Below are positions 1 to 8,971 of a stretch of 64,000 nt of DNA, in pieces; position 1 is the stretch's first letter, and each line of letters begins with the position of its first letter. The notes below the pieces were generated by a model. The model saw nothing but the letters and a program-made list of their open reading frames with translations, ran no database searches and was not told the DNA's origin. The stretch is from positions 62,001-126,000 of the forward strand of contig DASWJS010000020.1 of NCBI GenBank assembly GCA_036397035.1, read 5' to 3'. A program made the position numbers and the translations under genes. This DNA is from DASWJS01 sp036397035 (GTDB lineage: Bacteria; Actinomycetota; AC-67).

Positions 1-763
1 ATGACGCCATCGGGTAGCGATCGGGATCGCCCTTTCCGGTGACGACAAGCTCGAGCGGACGCAGCGCCGACCGCACGATCACTTCCCGGAGGCTGCGCGC
101 GTCGAAGCCGATCACATGGTCGGGGGGCCAGAGCCCGCACGCGAACTTGTCCCGCCGGTAGCGCCCTCGCGCCCGGTGCACCAGGTTGTAGGCGGCGTTG
201 ACCAGCGCGCGCGAGTTCGGCACCGCGATCGCCGCGACCCCGTTCGGCCGCAGGATCCGCGCGACCTCGGTCAGCAGCCCAACCGGGTCGGGCACGTGCT
301 CCAGCACGTGCGTGAGCGAGACCGCGTCGAACGTTTCGTCTGCGAAGCCCGCTTGTTCGAGCGTACCGAGCCGCACCGGAACGCCCAGCGTGTCGCGCGC
401 GAACGCAACGGCGCGCGCGCTCACGTCCACGCCCTCGACCTCCCATCCCGCGTCTCGCGCCGCCGCGAGCTGGAAACCGGTTCCGGTCCCCACGTCGAGG
501 AACCGGCCCTTCGCGCCGGCGGCCTGCTCGATCCAGCCGAGCCGGTGCCGGGCTGCACGCCTGGCGCCGCGGTTCCAGGCGTCTTCGTCCGGCCGCGGCT
601 CGGCCGAGGCGTAGTAGACCTCGTCGTAATGTGACCCGGCGACCTGGTCCGGCGAGGGCATCGGATCGACGAAGTACGCGCCGCAGTCGCGGCATCGCGC
701 GTAGACGTACGGGTGCGGACGGGCGACGGGGTCCGACGGGGAACCGCAGATCGGGCAGTGCAC
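1..763 (-). CDS. Class I SAM-dependent methyltransferase with N-terminal zinc ribbon (3' end cut by window)
   Basis: The minus-strand frame stays open from a GTG at 763 to the window edge, giving about 254 residues without a stop. The start MHCPICG and a second CRDC pair (Cys 3, 6, 24, 27) form a small zinc ribbon. A Rossmann SAM-binding motif FLDVGTGTG follows, then an acidic VDVS strand and THVLEHVPDP, typical of UbiE/COQ5-like methyltransferases. Proteins of this layout often methylate sugars or lipids in surface-polymer pathways, but the substrate cannot be told here. It lies 46 bp downstream of the secreted propeller gene and may be cotranscribed, although a hairpin separates them. The GTG start is chosen because it precedes the zinc ribbon directly; an in-frame TTG also lies upstream. 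Confidence 0.8.
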   Translation of the reverse strand, partial: MHCPICGSPSDPVARPHPYVYARCRDCGAYFVDPMPSPDQVAGSHYDEVYYASAEPRPDEDAWNRGARRAARHRLGWIEQAAGAKGRFLDVGTGTGFQLAAARDAGWEVEGVDVSARAVAFARDTLGVPVRLGTLEQAGFADETFDAVSLTHVLEHVPDPVGLLTEVARILRPNGVAAIAVPNSRALVNAAYNLVHRARGRYRRDKFACGLWPPDHVIGFDARSLREVIVRSALRPLELVVTGKGDPDRYPMAS

Positions 764-788
764 GCCCGGGATGGTCGCCGGGTCTCCG

Positions 789-808
789 GCGCCGGTCAAG
801 ACCGGCGC
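789..808 (-). terminator. GC-rich hairpin directly after the propeller gene
   Basis: Perfect 9-bp inverted repeat GCGCCGGTC / GACCGGCGC separated by 2 nt, starting one base after the TGA at 810-812. In RNA it would form an 8-bp stem with a 4-nt loop. No U-tract follows, so it may be only a partial terminator before the methyltransferase. Confidence 0.4.
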
Positions 809-809
809 G

Positions 810-2726
810 TCAGCAGGTGGCCGACGCCGTGCAGGCCGCGAACTGCGACGCGCTGCGCACGACGACCTTGACCACCAGGTACGAGCCGGCGATTCCCTTC
901 TCCGCATCGGCCGGGGCGACGGCTCCGCGAGGATCCCCGACCCAGAACAGGATCACCCACGGGCCCGCTTGGGCGGGCGCCGGCGTCCACCGGAAGTCGC
1001 CGGTGCGGGGGTCGATCGACATGCCGTCCGGCACGTCGCTCGTGGGCTTGGGTGTGACCTTCAATCCGCCCGCGGGAAGCTCGGTCACCGGGGCGATGAC
1101 GAACGGGATGCCGAACCGGAGCGGGTCGTCGTCCCGGTCGCGCGCCTTGAGCTTCAGGTGGGTCTCTTCCAGCGGGTTGACGGTGTACACGTCGCGCTCC
1201 AGCGGCTTGAGGATCGGCGCGCGGTTGGGGATCAGCGTCCGATCGTGCACGAAGACGTCGGAAACGGCGTTGGAGTCTCCGGTCGCGACGCCGCCGTCGG
1301 CCGAAGCGAAGACGACGTGCTGCGCGTCGTAGGACATCGCGAGCCGCGTCGATGCGCCGCCGATCTCGGCGGCCTTGGGTCCGACCGAGACGCGACCGAG
1401 CGCCCGCTCGCGCGTGTCCACAAGGAAGACGTCGGTCGCTCCGTTGCCGTCGCCGGGGATCAGGTTCGTCGCGTCGGAGGCGAAGGCGATCGCATGGCCC
1501 TGCGAGGAGATCTGCGGGTTGTAGCTGTCGCCGTCGGCGGGAAGGCCGAGCAGCCCGCGCGACATGTTCTGCGGCGCGCCCTTGCCGACGCGGTCGTAGA
1601 GGTAGACGTTCCTTTGGTCGAGCGGGTTGGCGGCCAAGCCGTCCTTCTCGACGGGGAACTCATGCTCGCCGTTGACGTTCTTCGCCGCGGAGTCGGAGTC
1701 GATCACGCTCCACGCGACCATCGCCATGTGCCTTCCGTCGGCCGCGAGGGCGGGGGCGTCGAAGAACATCCGGTACTTCCCGTCGCGCGGCACCGCGCGC
1801 ACCATCCTGGTCGTGTCCTTGTCTCGATTGAGGATGAGGACGTCGGACGACCACATCCCGCTCGTGCCGTCGCCGGCCACGTCCGGCGTGATCTCGGGTC
1901 CGCCCTGCTGTTCGGCCGCTTCAAGGGGCCGCAACGGCGCGCGCCGCGCACGACGCAGGTAGGCGACGTGGCGGCCGTTGTAACCGATGGTCGCCTGCTC
2001 GGTCCAGACCTGGAGCGGGGAGGAGGGCTCGGGCTCGATCGCGGGCGGGACGATTCGTTCGATCGCGCGCGAGCGGCGTGTGTAGACGAACGCGTCGGCG
2101 TGACGGTTGTCGTCACCCGCCGCCAGGTTGGTCGCCGCCGAGTCGAAGGTGATCCAGTCGCCGTAGAGCGATACGAACGGCCGGTTGCTCGGTCCGTTCG
2201 CTTGGGCTCCGCCGCGTCTGCGCGACACGAGCCGGATCGTGCCACGCTTCATGTCGCGCAGGAAGACGTCCGCGACGCCGTTCGTGTCGCCCTGCACGAG
2301 GTTGGTCGCTTCCGAGACGAACGCCAGCCATCGGCCGTCCACCGACATCGCCGGCGAGTAGGACGGGCCGTTGGCCTGCTTGCCGCCGCCGCCGCCCGAC
2401 GCGCGCACGAGGCCGCCGCCGCTCTTCTTATGGAGGCCGTCGCCCCGGTCCTTCACGAAGACGTCCGCGACGCCGTTGGAGTCGCCCTCGACGAGGTTGG
2501 TCGCATCGGATGAGAAGGCGACGTAGCGCCCGTCGAGCGACATGGCCGGGCTCGTCAGGTCGGGCACCGTGATGGCCGGCGAAGGCCCGTTGGCCTGGCC
2601 GCCGCCCTTGCGCTCCGACGCACGCTCGGTCTTTCCGATCGTCGCGGAGGCAGGCGCGAGCGAGCCGGCGACGGCCACCAAGGCCGCGGCGCCGGCGAGC
2701 ATGCGCACGTGCTGGCGTCGTTTCAC
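810..2726 (-). CDS. Secreted TolB/PD40-type beta-propeller protein with C-terminal Ig-like domain
   Basis: 638 residues. A basic N-terminus, a hydrophobic core and a PASA cleavage region (about residues 1-28) form a Sec signal peptide. The body repeats PD40 blades that can be read directly: SLDGRYVAFSSDATNLV, SVDGRWLAFVSEATNLV and SSQGHAIAFASDATNLI. These are the WD40-like units of TolB-type propellers. The last roughly 120 residues carry an Ig-like fold with IDPRTGDFRWTP, the signature of putative Ig (He_PIG) domains. No catalytic site is visible, so binding or scaffolding outside the cell is most likely. The start is GTG; a later ATG (codon 9) would also keep the signal peptide. It is probably an ordinary surface protein of this lineage. 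Confidence 0.8.
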   Translation of the reverse strand: MKRRQHVRMLAGAAALVAVAGSLAPASATIGKTERASERKGGGQANGPSPAITVPDLTSPAMSLDGRYVAFSSDATNLVEGDSNGVADVFVKDRGDGLHKKSGGGLVRASGGGGGKQANGPSYSPAMSVDGRWLAFVSEATNLVQGDTNGVADVFLRDMKRGTIRLVSRRRGGAQANGPSNRPFVSLYGDWITFDSAATNLAAGDDNRHADAFVYTRRSRAIERIVPPAIEPEPSSPLQVWTEQATIGYNGRHVAYLRRARRAPLRPLEAAEQQGGPEITPDVAGDGTSGMWSSDVLILNRDKDTTRMVRAVPRDGKYRMFFDAPALAADGRHMAMVAWSVIDSDSAAKNVNGEHEFPVEKDGLAANPLDQRNVYLYDRVGKGAPQNMSRGLLGLPADGDSYNPQISSQGHAIAFASDATNLIPGDGNGATDVFLVDTRERALGRVSVGPKAAEIGGASTRLAMSYDAQHVVFASADGGVATGDSNAVSDVFVHDRTLIPNRAPILKPLERDVYTVNPLEETHLKLKARDRDDDPLRFGIPFVIAPVTELPAGGLKVTPKPTSDVPDGMSIDPRTGDFRWTPAPAQAGPWVILFWVGDPRGAVAPADAEKGIAGSYLVVKVVVRSASQFAACTASATC

Positions 2727-2849
2727 GGTTCCGTGGGCGGGCGCGGGTCGGGGCGCCTCGAAGGGTCTAACGAGCGGTCTTGGACTGCGTTGTTGCCGCT
2801 ATCGGCGAACTCGCCCCGGTGTGTCCGTTTCTTTCTTCGCGGTTCGGGG

Positions 2850-3581
2850 TCAGGTCGAACGGTGGACGAGCGTGGCGCGCGCCTGGTCGCGCGGTCTGAC
2901 CAGGATCGTGTCGACGTTGACGTGGCTCGGGCGGGTGGCCGCCCACGCGACGCAGTCGGCGACGTCATCCGCCGTCAGGGGCGTCATGCCCTCGTAGAGC
3001 TTCGCGGCTCGTTCGGCGTCGCCGTCGAAGCGAACGAGCGAGAACTCGGTCTCGACCAGGCCCGGCTGGATCTCGGTCACGCGGACCGGCCGGCCCAGAA
3101 GCTCCAGGCGCAACGTCTCCGACAGCGCGTGCGCGGCGTGCTTCGCGCCGGTGTAGCCCGCACCGCCGGGGTAGGTCTCGACGCCGGCGATGGAGCCGAT
3201 CGTGACGACGTGCCCGTCGCCGCTCGCCACGAGGGCGGGCAGCAGCGCGCGCGTCGTGCGCATCAGGCCCAGCACGTTGGTCTCCCACATCCAGATCCAG
3301 TGCTCGTCGAGCGCCTCGGCGATCGTCGAGAGCCCCTTGGCGCCGCCCGCGTTGTTGACGAGCAGGTCGCAGGCGGCCACCGCGCTCGCGAACGCCTCGA
3401 CGCTCTCCGGGGCCGTGACGTCCAGGTGCATCCACCGGCAGCCGGTCTCGCCGGCGAGCGCCTCCAGCCGGTCGGTGCGGCGCGCGCCCGCGATCACCTC
3501 GAAGCCGTCGCGGGCGAGGCGGCGCACGCACGCCGCGCCGATCCCGGAGGACGCTCCGGTCACGACCGCGGTCTTCGCCAT
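2850..3581 (-). CDS. Short-chain dehydrogenase/reductase (classical SDR)
   Basis: 243 residues from the ATG at 3581. It has the NAD(P)-binding TGASSGIG motif at the N-terminus, the NNAG motif (LLVNNAGG), a catalytic Ser in GSIAG and the YTGAK catalytic Tyr/Lys pair. An Arg-rich turn after the first strands (GARRTDR) favours NADPH. The overall pattern matches YdfG-like 3-hydroxy-acid dehydrogenases, but the substrate is not certain. A GTG at 3599 would add six residues. The ATG is preferred because a TACAAC box lies 8 nt upstream, matching the leaderless pattern of this genome. It is divergent from hyuA across about 47 bp. Confidence 0.85.
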   Translation of the reverse strand: MAKTAVVTGASSGIGAACVRRLARDGFEVIAGARRTDRLEALAGETGCRWMHLDVTAPESVEAFASAVAACDLLVNNAGGAKGLSTIAEALDEHWIWMWETNVLGLMRTTRALLPALVASGDGHVVTIGSIAGVETYPGGAGYTGAKHAAHALSETLRLELLGRPVRVTEIQPGLVETEFSLVRFDGDAERAAKLYEGMTPLTADDVADCVAWAATRPSHVNVDTILVRPRDQARATLVHRST

Positions 3582-3589
3582 GGCGAGCG

Positions 3590-3595
3590 GTTGTA
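3590..3595 (-). promoter_or_regulatory. -10 box TACAAC for leaderless SDR transcript
   Basis: TACAAC on the minus strand ends 8 nt before the ATG at 3581, so transcription would start at or next to the start codon. Confidence 0.4.
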
Positions 3596-3616
3596 GCACG
3601 GGCGCCGCTCGCTGCG

Positions 3617-3622
3617 CATACT
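3617..3622 (+). promoter_or_regulatory. -10 box CATACT for leaderless hyuA transcript
   Basis: CATACT is followed by 6 nt and then the ATG at 3629. With the opposite-strand box at 3590-3595 it makes a very compact divergent promoter. Confidence 0.4.
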
Positions 3623-3628
3623 TGCGCG

Positions 3629-5512
3629 ATGGCTCGATCTGCGCGCGTCGGAATCGACGTCGGCGGCACGTTCACCGACGTCGTGCTCGAGCTGGACGGC
3701 ATGCTGTTCACGGGCAAGGTCCCGTCGACGCCCGCCGACCAGAGCGAGGGGTTCGCGCGCGCGCTCGACCACGTCGTGGAGGCCGCGGGCGGGCCGCTCG
3801 TCGCGGTGGTGGCGCACGGCACGACGGTCGCCACGAATGCGGTGCTCGAGCGGCGCGGAGCGCGCACCGGCTTGCTGACCACCGACGGGTTCCGGGACCT
3901 GCTGCTCATCGGACGGCAAGACCGGCCCGCGCTCTACGACCTGTTCGCCGACCGGCCGCCGCCGGTCGTCGCGCGTGAGGACAGCATGGGCGTGCGCGAG
4001 CGAGTGGCCGGGGACGGGTCGGTCGTGACGCCGCTGGACGAGGAGGGCGCGCGCGCGGCGATCGCGGCGCTCGTGGCGGCGGGATGCGAGTCGGTCGCGG
4101 TGTGCTTCCTGTTCTCCTTCGTGGACCCTTCGCACGAGCGGCGCGTGCGCGAGCTGTGCGCCGAGGTCGCTCCGTCCCTGCGCGTCTCGCTGTCCTCGGA
4201 GGTGCTCCCGGAGGTGCGCGAATACGAGCGCGCGTCGACGACGGCGCTCGACGCCTACGTGGGTCCCGTGGTCGAGCGCTACGTCGAGCGCCTGACGGAA
4301 CGTGTCGCGGCGCCGGTGGTCGTGATGCGATCGGGCGGCGGGACGATGAGCGCGCCCGCGGCCGCTCGCGAGCCGGTGCACACGTTGCTGTCGGGCCCGG
4401 CCGCCGGGGTGCGCGGCGCGGCGCTGGTCGCCGCCGCGGCCGGGTTCGGCGACATCGTGACCTTCGACATGGGCGGCACGTCGACCGACGTGTGCCTCGC
4501 GGAGGACGGCGAGGCCGCGTTGGCGAGGGCGTCCGCGATCGGCGGCCTGCCCTTCGGAACGTCGGCGCTCGCGGTGCACACGGTCGGCGCCGGCGGTGGC
4601 AGCGTGCTGTGGATCGACGACGCGGGGGCGTTGCGAGCGGGCCCGCGCAGCGCGGGCGCCGATCCGGGCCCGGCGTGCTACGGGCGCGGCGGCGCCGAGC
4701 CGACCGTTACCGACGCGCACGTCGTGCTGGGTCACCTCGAGCAGACGCTCGACGGCGGCGTCGTGCTGGACGGCGCGGCGGCGCGCGACGCGATCGGCGC
4801 GCTGGCACGGCGCCTCGGGACGGGCGTCGAGGACACCGCGCGGGCGGGCCTTGCCGTCGCGCGCGCGGCGATGGCCGCGGCGATCCGGGTCGTGACGGTC
4901 GAGCGCGGCCGCGACCCCCGCGACTTCGCGCTGGTCGCGTTCGGGGGCGCCGGCCCGATGCACGCGACGGCGCTCGCCGACGATCTGGAGATGCGAACCG
5001 TCCTGGTCCCGCCCGCGGCGGGCATGCTCTCCGCGCTCGGGCTGCTCGCGGCGCCGCTCACCGGCGACGCGTCGGTCTCGCGCCCGATGGTCGATCCGGC
5101 CGTCGGCGCGATGGAGGCGGCGCTGATCGAGGTCGAGCAGCGGGCCGTCAAGGCCGTGAACGACCAGGGCGCCGAGGTCGAGCGGTGCGCTCGCTCGGTC
5201 GACGTTCGCTACCAGGGGCAGGCGCACGAGGTCAACGTGGCGGCCGACGACCTCGCACGCTTTCGTACTGCGTTCGAGCGCGAGCACCATGCGCGCTTCG
5301 GCTGGACGGCGCCGGGAGAGCCGGTCGAGTGCGTCACGTTCCGCGCGTCGGCGAGCGGCGCCGCGCCCTCGGTGTCGCTGCCCGCGCGCGGGAAGCCGGC
5401 GCACGTGGAAGGGCCGGTCGTGCTGCCGGCGGACGGCGCCACGGTCGTCGTGAGCGAGGGCTGGTCGGGCGACCGAGACGAGCGCGGGCTGCTCGTGCTG
5501 CGGCGGACGTGA
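3629..5512 (+). CDS. hyuA: Hydantoinase/oxoprolinase family protein, subunit A
   Basis: 627 residues. The N-terminal GIDVGGTFTDVV phosphate loop and AHGTTVATNAVLERRG are hallmarks of the HyuA/5-oxoprolinase N-terminal and ATPase-like domains. FDMGGTSTDVCL and FGGAGPMHA further on are the conserved nucleotide-handling motifs. The length fits N-methylhydantoinase A and acetone carboxylase beta-like subunits (about 650-700 residues). With subunit B it would couple ATP hydrolysis to opening of a cyclic amide, such as a hydantoin or 5-oxoproline. The true substrate cannot be assigned from sequence. Its TGA overlaps the ATG of hyuB (TGATG), so the two are translationally coupled. A leaderless promoter precedes it. 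Confidence 0.87.
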   Translation: MARSARVGIDVGGTFTDVVLELDGMLFTGKVPSTPADQSEGFARALDHVVEAAGGPLVAVVAHGTTVATNAVLERRGARTGLLTTDGFRDLLLIGRQDRPALYDLFADRPPPVVAREDSMGVRERVAGDGSVVTPLDEEGARAAIAALVAAGCESVAVCFLFSFVDPSHERRVRELCAEVAPSLRVSLSSEVLPEVREYERASTTALDAYVGPVVERYVERLTERVAAPVVVMRSGGGTMSAPAAAREPVHTLLSGPAAGVRGAALVAAAAGFGDIVTFDMGGTSTDVCLAEDGEAALARASAIGGLPFGTSALAVHTVGAGGGSVLWIDDAGALRAGPRSAGADPGPACYGRGGAEPTVTDAHVVLGHLEQTLDGGVVLDGAAARDAIGALARRLGTGVEDTARAGLAVARAAMAAAIRVVTVERGRDPRDFALVAFGGAGPMHATALADDLEMRTVLVPPAAGMLSALGLLAAPLTGDASVSRPMVDPAVGAMEAALIEVEQRAVKAVNDQGAEVERCARSVDVRYQGQAHEVNVAADDLARFRTAFEREHHARFGWTAPGEPVECVTFRASASGAAPSVSLPARGKPAHVEGPVVLPADGATVVVSEGWSGDRDERGLLVLRRT

Positions 5513-7056
5513 TGGACGCGCTCGGACTGGAGGTCGTGCGGCACGCGCTCGCGGGCGTCGCCGAGGAGATGGGCGTCGCGCTCCGGCGAACGGCGCACTC
5601 GCCCAACATCACCGAACGCGCGGACTGCTCGTGCGCGCTTGCGACCGCCGCCGGCGAGATGTGCGCGCAGGCCGAGCACATCCCCGTTCACCTCGGGGCG
5701 ATGCCCGCGAGCATCGAGGCGTCGCTGGCGGCGTTCCCGTCGCTCGCCGACGGCGACGTGGTCATGGTGAACGACCCCTTCGCCGGGGGGACGCACCTGA
5801 ACGACATCACCCTCGTCTCGCCGGTGTTCTTCGAAGGCGAGCGCGTCGGCTACGTAGCGAACCGTGCGCACCACGCCGACGTGGGCGGCGCGGCGCCCGG
5901 GTCGATGCCCGGCGGGGCGACCACCGTTGACGAGGAGGGCGTTCGCGTCGCGCCCACGCTCGCGTGGCGCGCGGGCGAGCCGGTCGAGGACGTGATCGGC
6001 CGCGTGGTGAACGGGTCGCGCGCTCCGGCGGAGCGACTCGGCGACCTGCGGGCGCAAGCGGGCGCGAACGCCGTGGGCGCCGCGCGCATGCGCTCGCTCG
6101 CCGCGCGCATGGGTCCGGCGGCGCTGGCGACCGCGATGCGAGCGCTCATCGACTACGGCGAGCGAGCCGTGCGCGCGGGCATCGCCGCTCTTCCCGACGG
6201 CGAGTGGAGCTTCGCCGACCGGATGGATTCGGCCGGAGCAGGCCGCGGTCCCGCGAGCATCGCGGTGCGCGTTCGCATCGAGGGCGACGAGCTGACGGTC
6301 GACTTCACCGGCACCGACGCGCAGGTCGAGGGGAACGTGAACGCCGTGCTGCCGGTGACCGTGTCGGCGGTGACCTTCGTCGTGCGCGCGCTGACCGGAC
6401 CTGACGTGCCGCCGACCATCGGGAGCATGCGGCCGGTCGTCGTGATCGCGCCCCCGGGAAGCCTGGTGAACGCCCGCCCGCCGGTCGCGGTCGCCGCGGG
6501 CAACGTCGAAACCTCGCAGCGGATCGTGGACGTGCTGCTCGGCGCGTTCGCCGAGGCGATCCCGGCGCGCGTGCCCGCAGCCTCCCAGGGAACGATGAAC
6601 AACCTGCTGATCGGCAACGATTCCTTCGCCTACTACGAGACCATCGCGGGCGGGCAGGGAGCGCGCCCGGATCGCGACGGGATGGACGGCGTGCACACCG
6701 GCATGACCAACACGAAGAACACGCCCGCCGAGGCCATCGAGTACGCCTACCCGCTGCGCGTCCTTCGCTCGGAGCTGCGTGAGGGAAGCGGCGGAGCCGG
6801 TCGCTGGCGCGGCGGCATGGGAATCAGGCGCGAGGTCGAGATCCTCGCCGATCGGGCGACGCTGACGCTGCAGACCGAGCGACGATCGTCGCGCCCGTGG
6901 GGCCTGGCGGGCGGCGCGGACGGCGCGGCCGGCCGCAACGCGCTTGTCCGCGGCGGCGCCAAGCGGGAGCTGCCCGACAAGTGCACGGTCGAGGTCGAGA
7001 AGGGCGACGTGGTGATCGTCGAGACGCCCGGCGGCGGGGGCTGGGGCCGGCGGTAG
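5512..7056 (+). CDS. hyuB: Hydantoinase/oxoprolinase family protein, subunit B
   Basis: 514 residues, starting at the ATG that overlaps the hyuA stop. Conserved subunit-B motifs are present: NDPFAGGTHLNDITLV near residue 85, GGQGARPDRDG and VHTGMTNTKNTPAEAIEYAYP in the C-terminal half, and a Gly-rich end (ETPGGGGWG). Size and motifs match HyuB/5-oxoprolinase C-terminal partners. It forms a two-gene catabolic unit with hyuA. The downstream GNAT gene starts 14 bp later and may be cotranscribed. Confidence 0.87.
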   Translation: MDALGLEVVRHALAGVAEEMGVALRRTAHSPNITERADCSCALATAAGEMCAQAEHIPVHLGAMPASIEASLAAFPSLADGDVVMVNDPFAGGTHLNDITLVSPVFFEGERVGYVANRAHHADVGGAAPGSMPGGATTVDEEGVRVAPTLAWRAGEPVEDVIGRVVNGSRAPAERLGDLRAQAGANAVGAARMRSLAARMGPAALATAMRALIDYGERAVRAGIAALPDGEWSFADRMDSAGAGRGPASIAVRVRIEGDELTVDFTGTDAQVEGNVNAVLPVTVSAVTFVVRALTGPDVPPTIGSMRPVVVIAPPGSLVNARPPVAVAAGNVETSQRIVDVLLGAFAEAIPARVPAASQGTMNNLLIGNDSFAYYETIAGGQGARPDRDGMDGVHTGMTNTKNTPAEAIEYAYPLRVLRSELREGSGGAGRWRGGMGIRREVEILADRATLTLQTERRSSRPWGLAGGADGAAGRNALVRGGAKRELPDKCTVEVEKGDVVIVETPGGGGWGRR

Positions 7057-7070
7057 GCTTCCGGCTCGCC

Positions 7071-7595
7071 ATGGCCATCATCGACGTGACGATCCGCGAC
7101 GCTCGCCCCGACGAGGCCGTCGCCGTCGCCGAGGTCATCGACGCCGCCTATTCCATGTACGACGAGCAGCAACGCGCCTTGGGTGCCGAGCGGTGGACGC
7201 TCTATCGCGAGTATCGGGAGTCCATGCTGAACGTCGCCGAGCGCATGGAGCTGGCGGACGTGCTGGTCGCCGAATCGGGCGGCCGCCTGGTGGGAACGGT
7301 CACGTTCTACCGGCCGGGCGAGGCCTACGAGGAAGGCTGGGACGACACGGTGGCGGGCGTGCGCCTGCTCGCCGTGCATCCCGGCGCGCGCGGGGCGGGA
7401 ATCGGGCGCCGCCTCACGCAGGAGTGCATCGACCGCGCGCTGATGTTCGGCGCGCGGGCGCTCGGCCTGCACACGACCGAGTTCATGGCCGTCGCCCGCG
7501 AGCTGTACGTCCGCATGGGCTTCATCCGCACCCCCGAGTTCGACCTCGTGACCGATGACGGCCTGGTGATCGAGGCCTACCGGCTCGAGTTGTAG
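7071..7595 (+). CDS. GNAT-family N-acetyltransferase
   Basis: 174 residues from the ATG at 7071. The acetyl-CoA-binding motif A is clear: VRLLAVHPGARGAGIGRRLT (the R-G-x-G-I-G pyrophosphate loop) near residues 96-115. The late ARELYVRMGFIRTPEF strand-helix-strand is typical of GNAT C-termini. The substrate is unknown. It sits 14 bp after hyuB on the same strand, so it could modify an amine arising in that pathway, which is only an inference from position. The gene converges on the DinB-like gene with 8 bp between stops. Confidence 0.82.
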   Translation: MAIIDVTIRDARPDEAVAVAEVIDAAYSMYDEQQRALGAERWTLYREYRESMLNVAERMELADVLVAESGGRLVGTVTFYRPGEAYEEGWDDTVAGVRLLAVHPGARGAGIGRRLTQECIDRALMFGARALGLHTTEFMAVARELYVRMGFIRTPEFDLVTDDGLVIEAYRLEL

Positions 7596-7603
7596 CCCGG
7601 CGC

Positions 7604-8350
7604 CTAGAGGAAGGCGCGCAGGTTGTCGAGGGCCGCTTCGGCGAGCGGGCCTTCGGCCTTCAGCGAGGTCTCGTCGCGCGTCGCGCGCCGCACGCCCAGC
7701 AGGCAGAACTCGAGCGCGTCGCCGGTGACGGCGTTGTCGGCGTCGGCCGGTCCAAGCTCCCACGTTTCGTCGCCGAAGGTCAGGGTCGCGCGCAACGTGC
7801 CGGGCGGCTGCTGCGCCTGGGCGTAGCCGAGCGCGTAGGGGACCGCGCGCAGCGACAGGAAGGCGATGCTCTTCAGGCGCGGTGATATCGACGGCCCCAG
7901 TCCGAGCGCACGCCGGATGTCGTAATGGTGCGCCCAGTGTTCCATCAACCGTGCGGTCACCATCATCCGCGCGCTCATCCCGAGGCCCCAGTTGATGCGG
8001 ACGCCGGGGTCGCACTCCGTGAGCGCGGCGCGCACCCCGCTCGCGGAGTCGCGAAACCAGGCCAGCACCTGCTGCGGCGTCATGGCCCGGCCCCGCTCGC
8101 ACCCCGATTCGGTGAGCGCGTCCGGCGAGGAGAACTCCTTGGCGTACTCGTTGAGCGGGCGCGGCCCGCCGAGCACGGTGTCGACGCAGATCTCGTTCGT
8201 GTCGGCCAAGTGCGAGACCTGGTCGCGGATGTCCCAGCCTTCCGGCGTCGTCGTGAGGGACCACTGCTCGTCCCTGAGGTCGGTGAGCAGGCGGTCGATC
8301 TCGTCGTGCTCCGCCTTCAGATCCGCGATCGCGTCTTCGATCCCAGCCAT
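7604..8350 (-). CDS. DinB-like / mycothiol-dependent maleylpyruvate isomerase N-terminal fold protein
   Basis: 248 residues. The N-terminal helical bundle has a metal-binding pattern with GWDIRDQVSHLADTN (first His), and TARLMEHWAHHYDIR supplies the later His cluster, as in the MDMPI_N/DinB superfamily. The C-terminal part (LTFGDETWELGPADADNAVTG) resembles the small SCP2-like domain seen in the actinobacterial TIGR03084-type group. Members are thought to use mycothiol or a metal in transfer or isomerisation reactions. The exact reaction here is unknown. The gene has its own leaderless promoter. Confidence 0.7.
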   Translation of the reverse strand: MAGIEDAIADLKAEHDEIDRLLTDLRDEQWSLTTTPEGWDIRDQVSHLADTNEICVDTVLGGPRPLNEYAKEFSSPDALTESGCERGRAMTPQQVLAWFRDSASGVRAALTECDPGVRINWGLGMSARMMVTARLMEHWAHHYDIRRALGLGPSISPRLKSIAFLSLRAVPYALGYAQAQQPPGTLRATLTFGDETWELGPADADNAVTGDALEFCLLGVRRATRDETSLKAEGPLAEAALDNLRAFL

Positions 8351-8357
8351 GGCCGGG

Positions 8358-8363
8358 ACACTA
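8358..8363 (-). promoter_or_regulatory. -10 box TAGTGT for leaderless DinB-like gene
   Basis: TAGTGT on the minus strand lies 7 nt before the ATG at 8350. No Shine-Dalgarno sequence is present. Confidence 0.4.
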
Positions 8364-8377
8364 GCAGGCGCCCACGG

Positions 8378-8908
8378 TTACGCCTTGACGACGATGGTCT
8401 TGGCCACCTTGTCGTGCAGGCACTGCTTGTATCGGTCCCACAAGGGCCAGAGGAGGTCGACCAGCGTGCCGAGGGGAACGAAGCCGGCGATCGCCATGAT
8501 GAACCAACGCATGAAGGCTTCCCCGTAACCGATCGGTCCGGCGTCGGATGCTCGAACCACCCTGATGTTGAGCGCCATCTTGCCCAGCGTCTGGCCTCTC
8601 GCTCCCTCCATGACGGGTTTGTAGACGACCGACACGAGGGCGAAGGACCCGAGGAGCAGGAACGGTCCCAGCGACTCGGTGGCGATGCCGAGCGCAAGGA
8701 GGAGCAGGAGGATGCCGACGATGATCACGGCGTCGATCAGGTAGGCGCCCACTCTCGTTCCCCATTCGGCGAGCGGCGCGTTCGCCACCGGCCCCCCGAG
8801 CCGCGTCAGGTCCACGGCCGGCGCCGCTCCCGGCCCCGGATGGCCGCACTTCGGGCAGGCCACGGCGGAATCGGATATCTGGTTCCCGCAGTTCGAGCAG
8901 TAGGCCAT
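8378..8908 (-). CDS. RDD-family membrane protein with N-terminal zinc ribbon
   Basis: 176 residues. It begins with a zinc ribbon (YCSNCG and CPKCG), then an RDD domain: WGTRVGAYLIDAVII (R and D at the start of helix 1), a second helix around LLLGSFALVSVVYKP, the conserved GQTLGKMALNIRVV, and a third hydrophobic segment near FMRWFIMAIAGF. RDD proteins are small inner-membrane proteins, some linked to ion or solute transport, mostly of unknown role. A good GGAGG Shine-Dalgarno lies 7 nt before the ATG, so this gene is leadered, unlike its upstream-facing neighbour. Confidence 0.8.
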   Translation of the reverse strand: MAYCSNCGNQISDSAVACPKCGHPGPGAAPAVDLTRLGGPVANAPLAEWGTRVGAYLIDAVIIVGILLLLLALGIATESLGPFLLLGSFALVSVVYKPVMEGARGQTLGKMALNIRVVRASDAGPIGYGEAFMRWFIMAIAGFVPLGTLVDLLWPLWDRYKQCLHDKVAKTIVVKA

Positions 8909-8971
8909 GGGCCACCTCCGCGCGCATTCTCCGCGACCGGGATCGCCGAAGCAAGGACGCGCCCGCGCGCG

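Noticed and set aside
771..2513. Long plus-strand open frame of 580 codons
   Set aside because: It is antisense to the secreted propeller gene, has Arg/Val/Asp-rich nonsense composition and no start signals; long shadow frames are expected at about 70% G+C.
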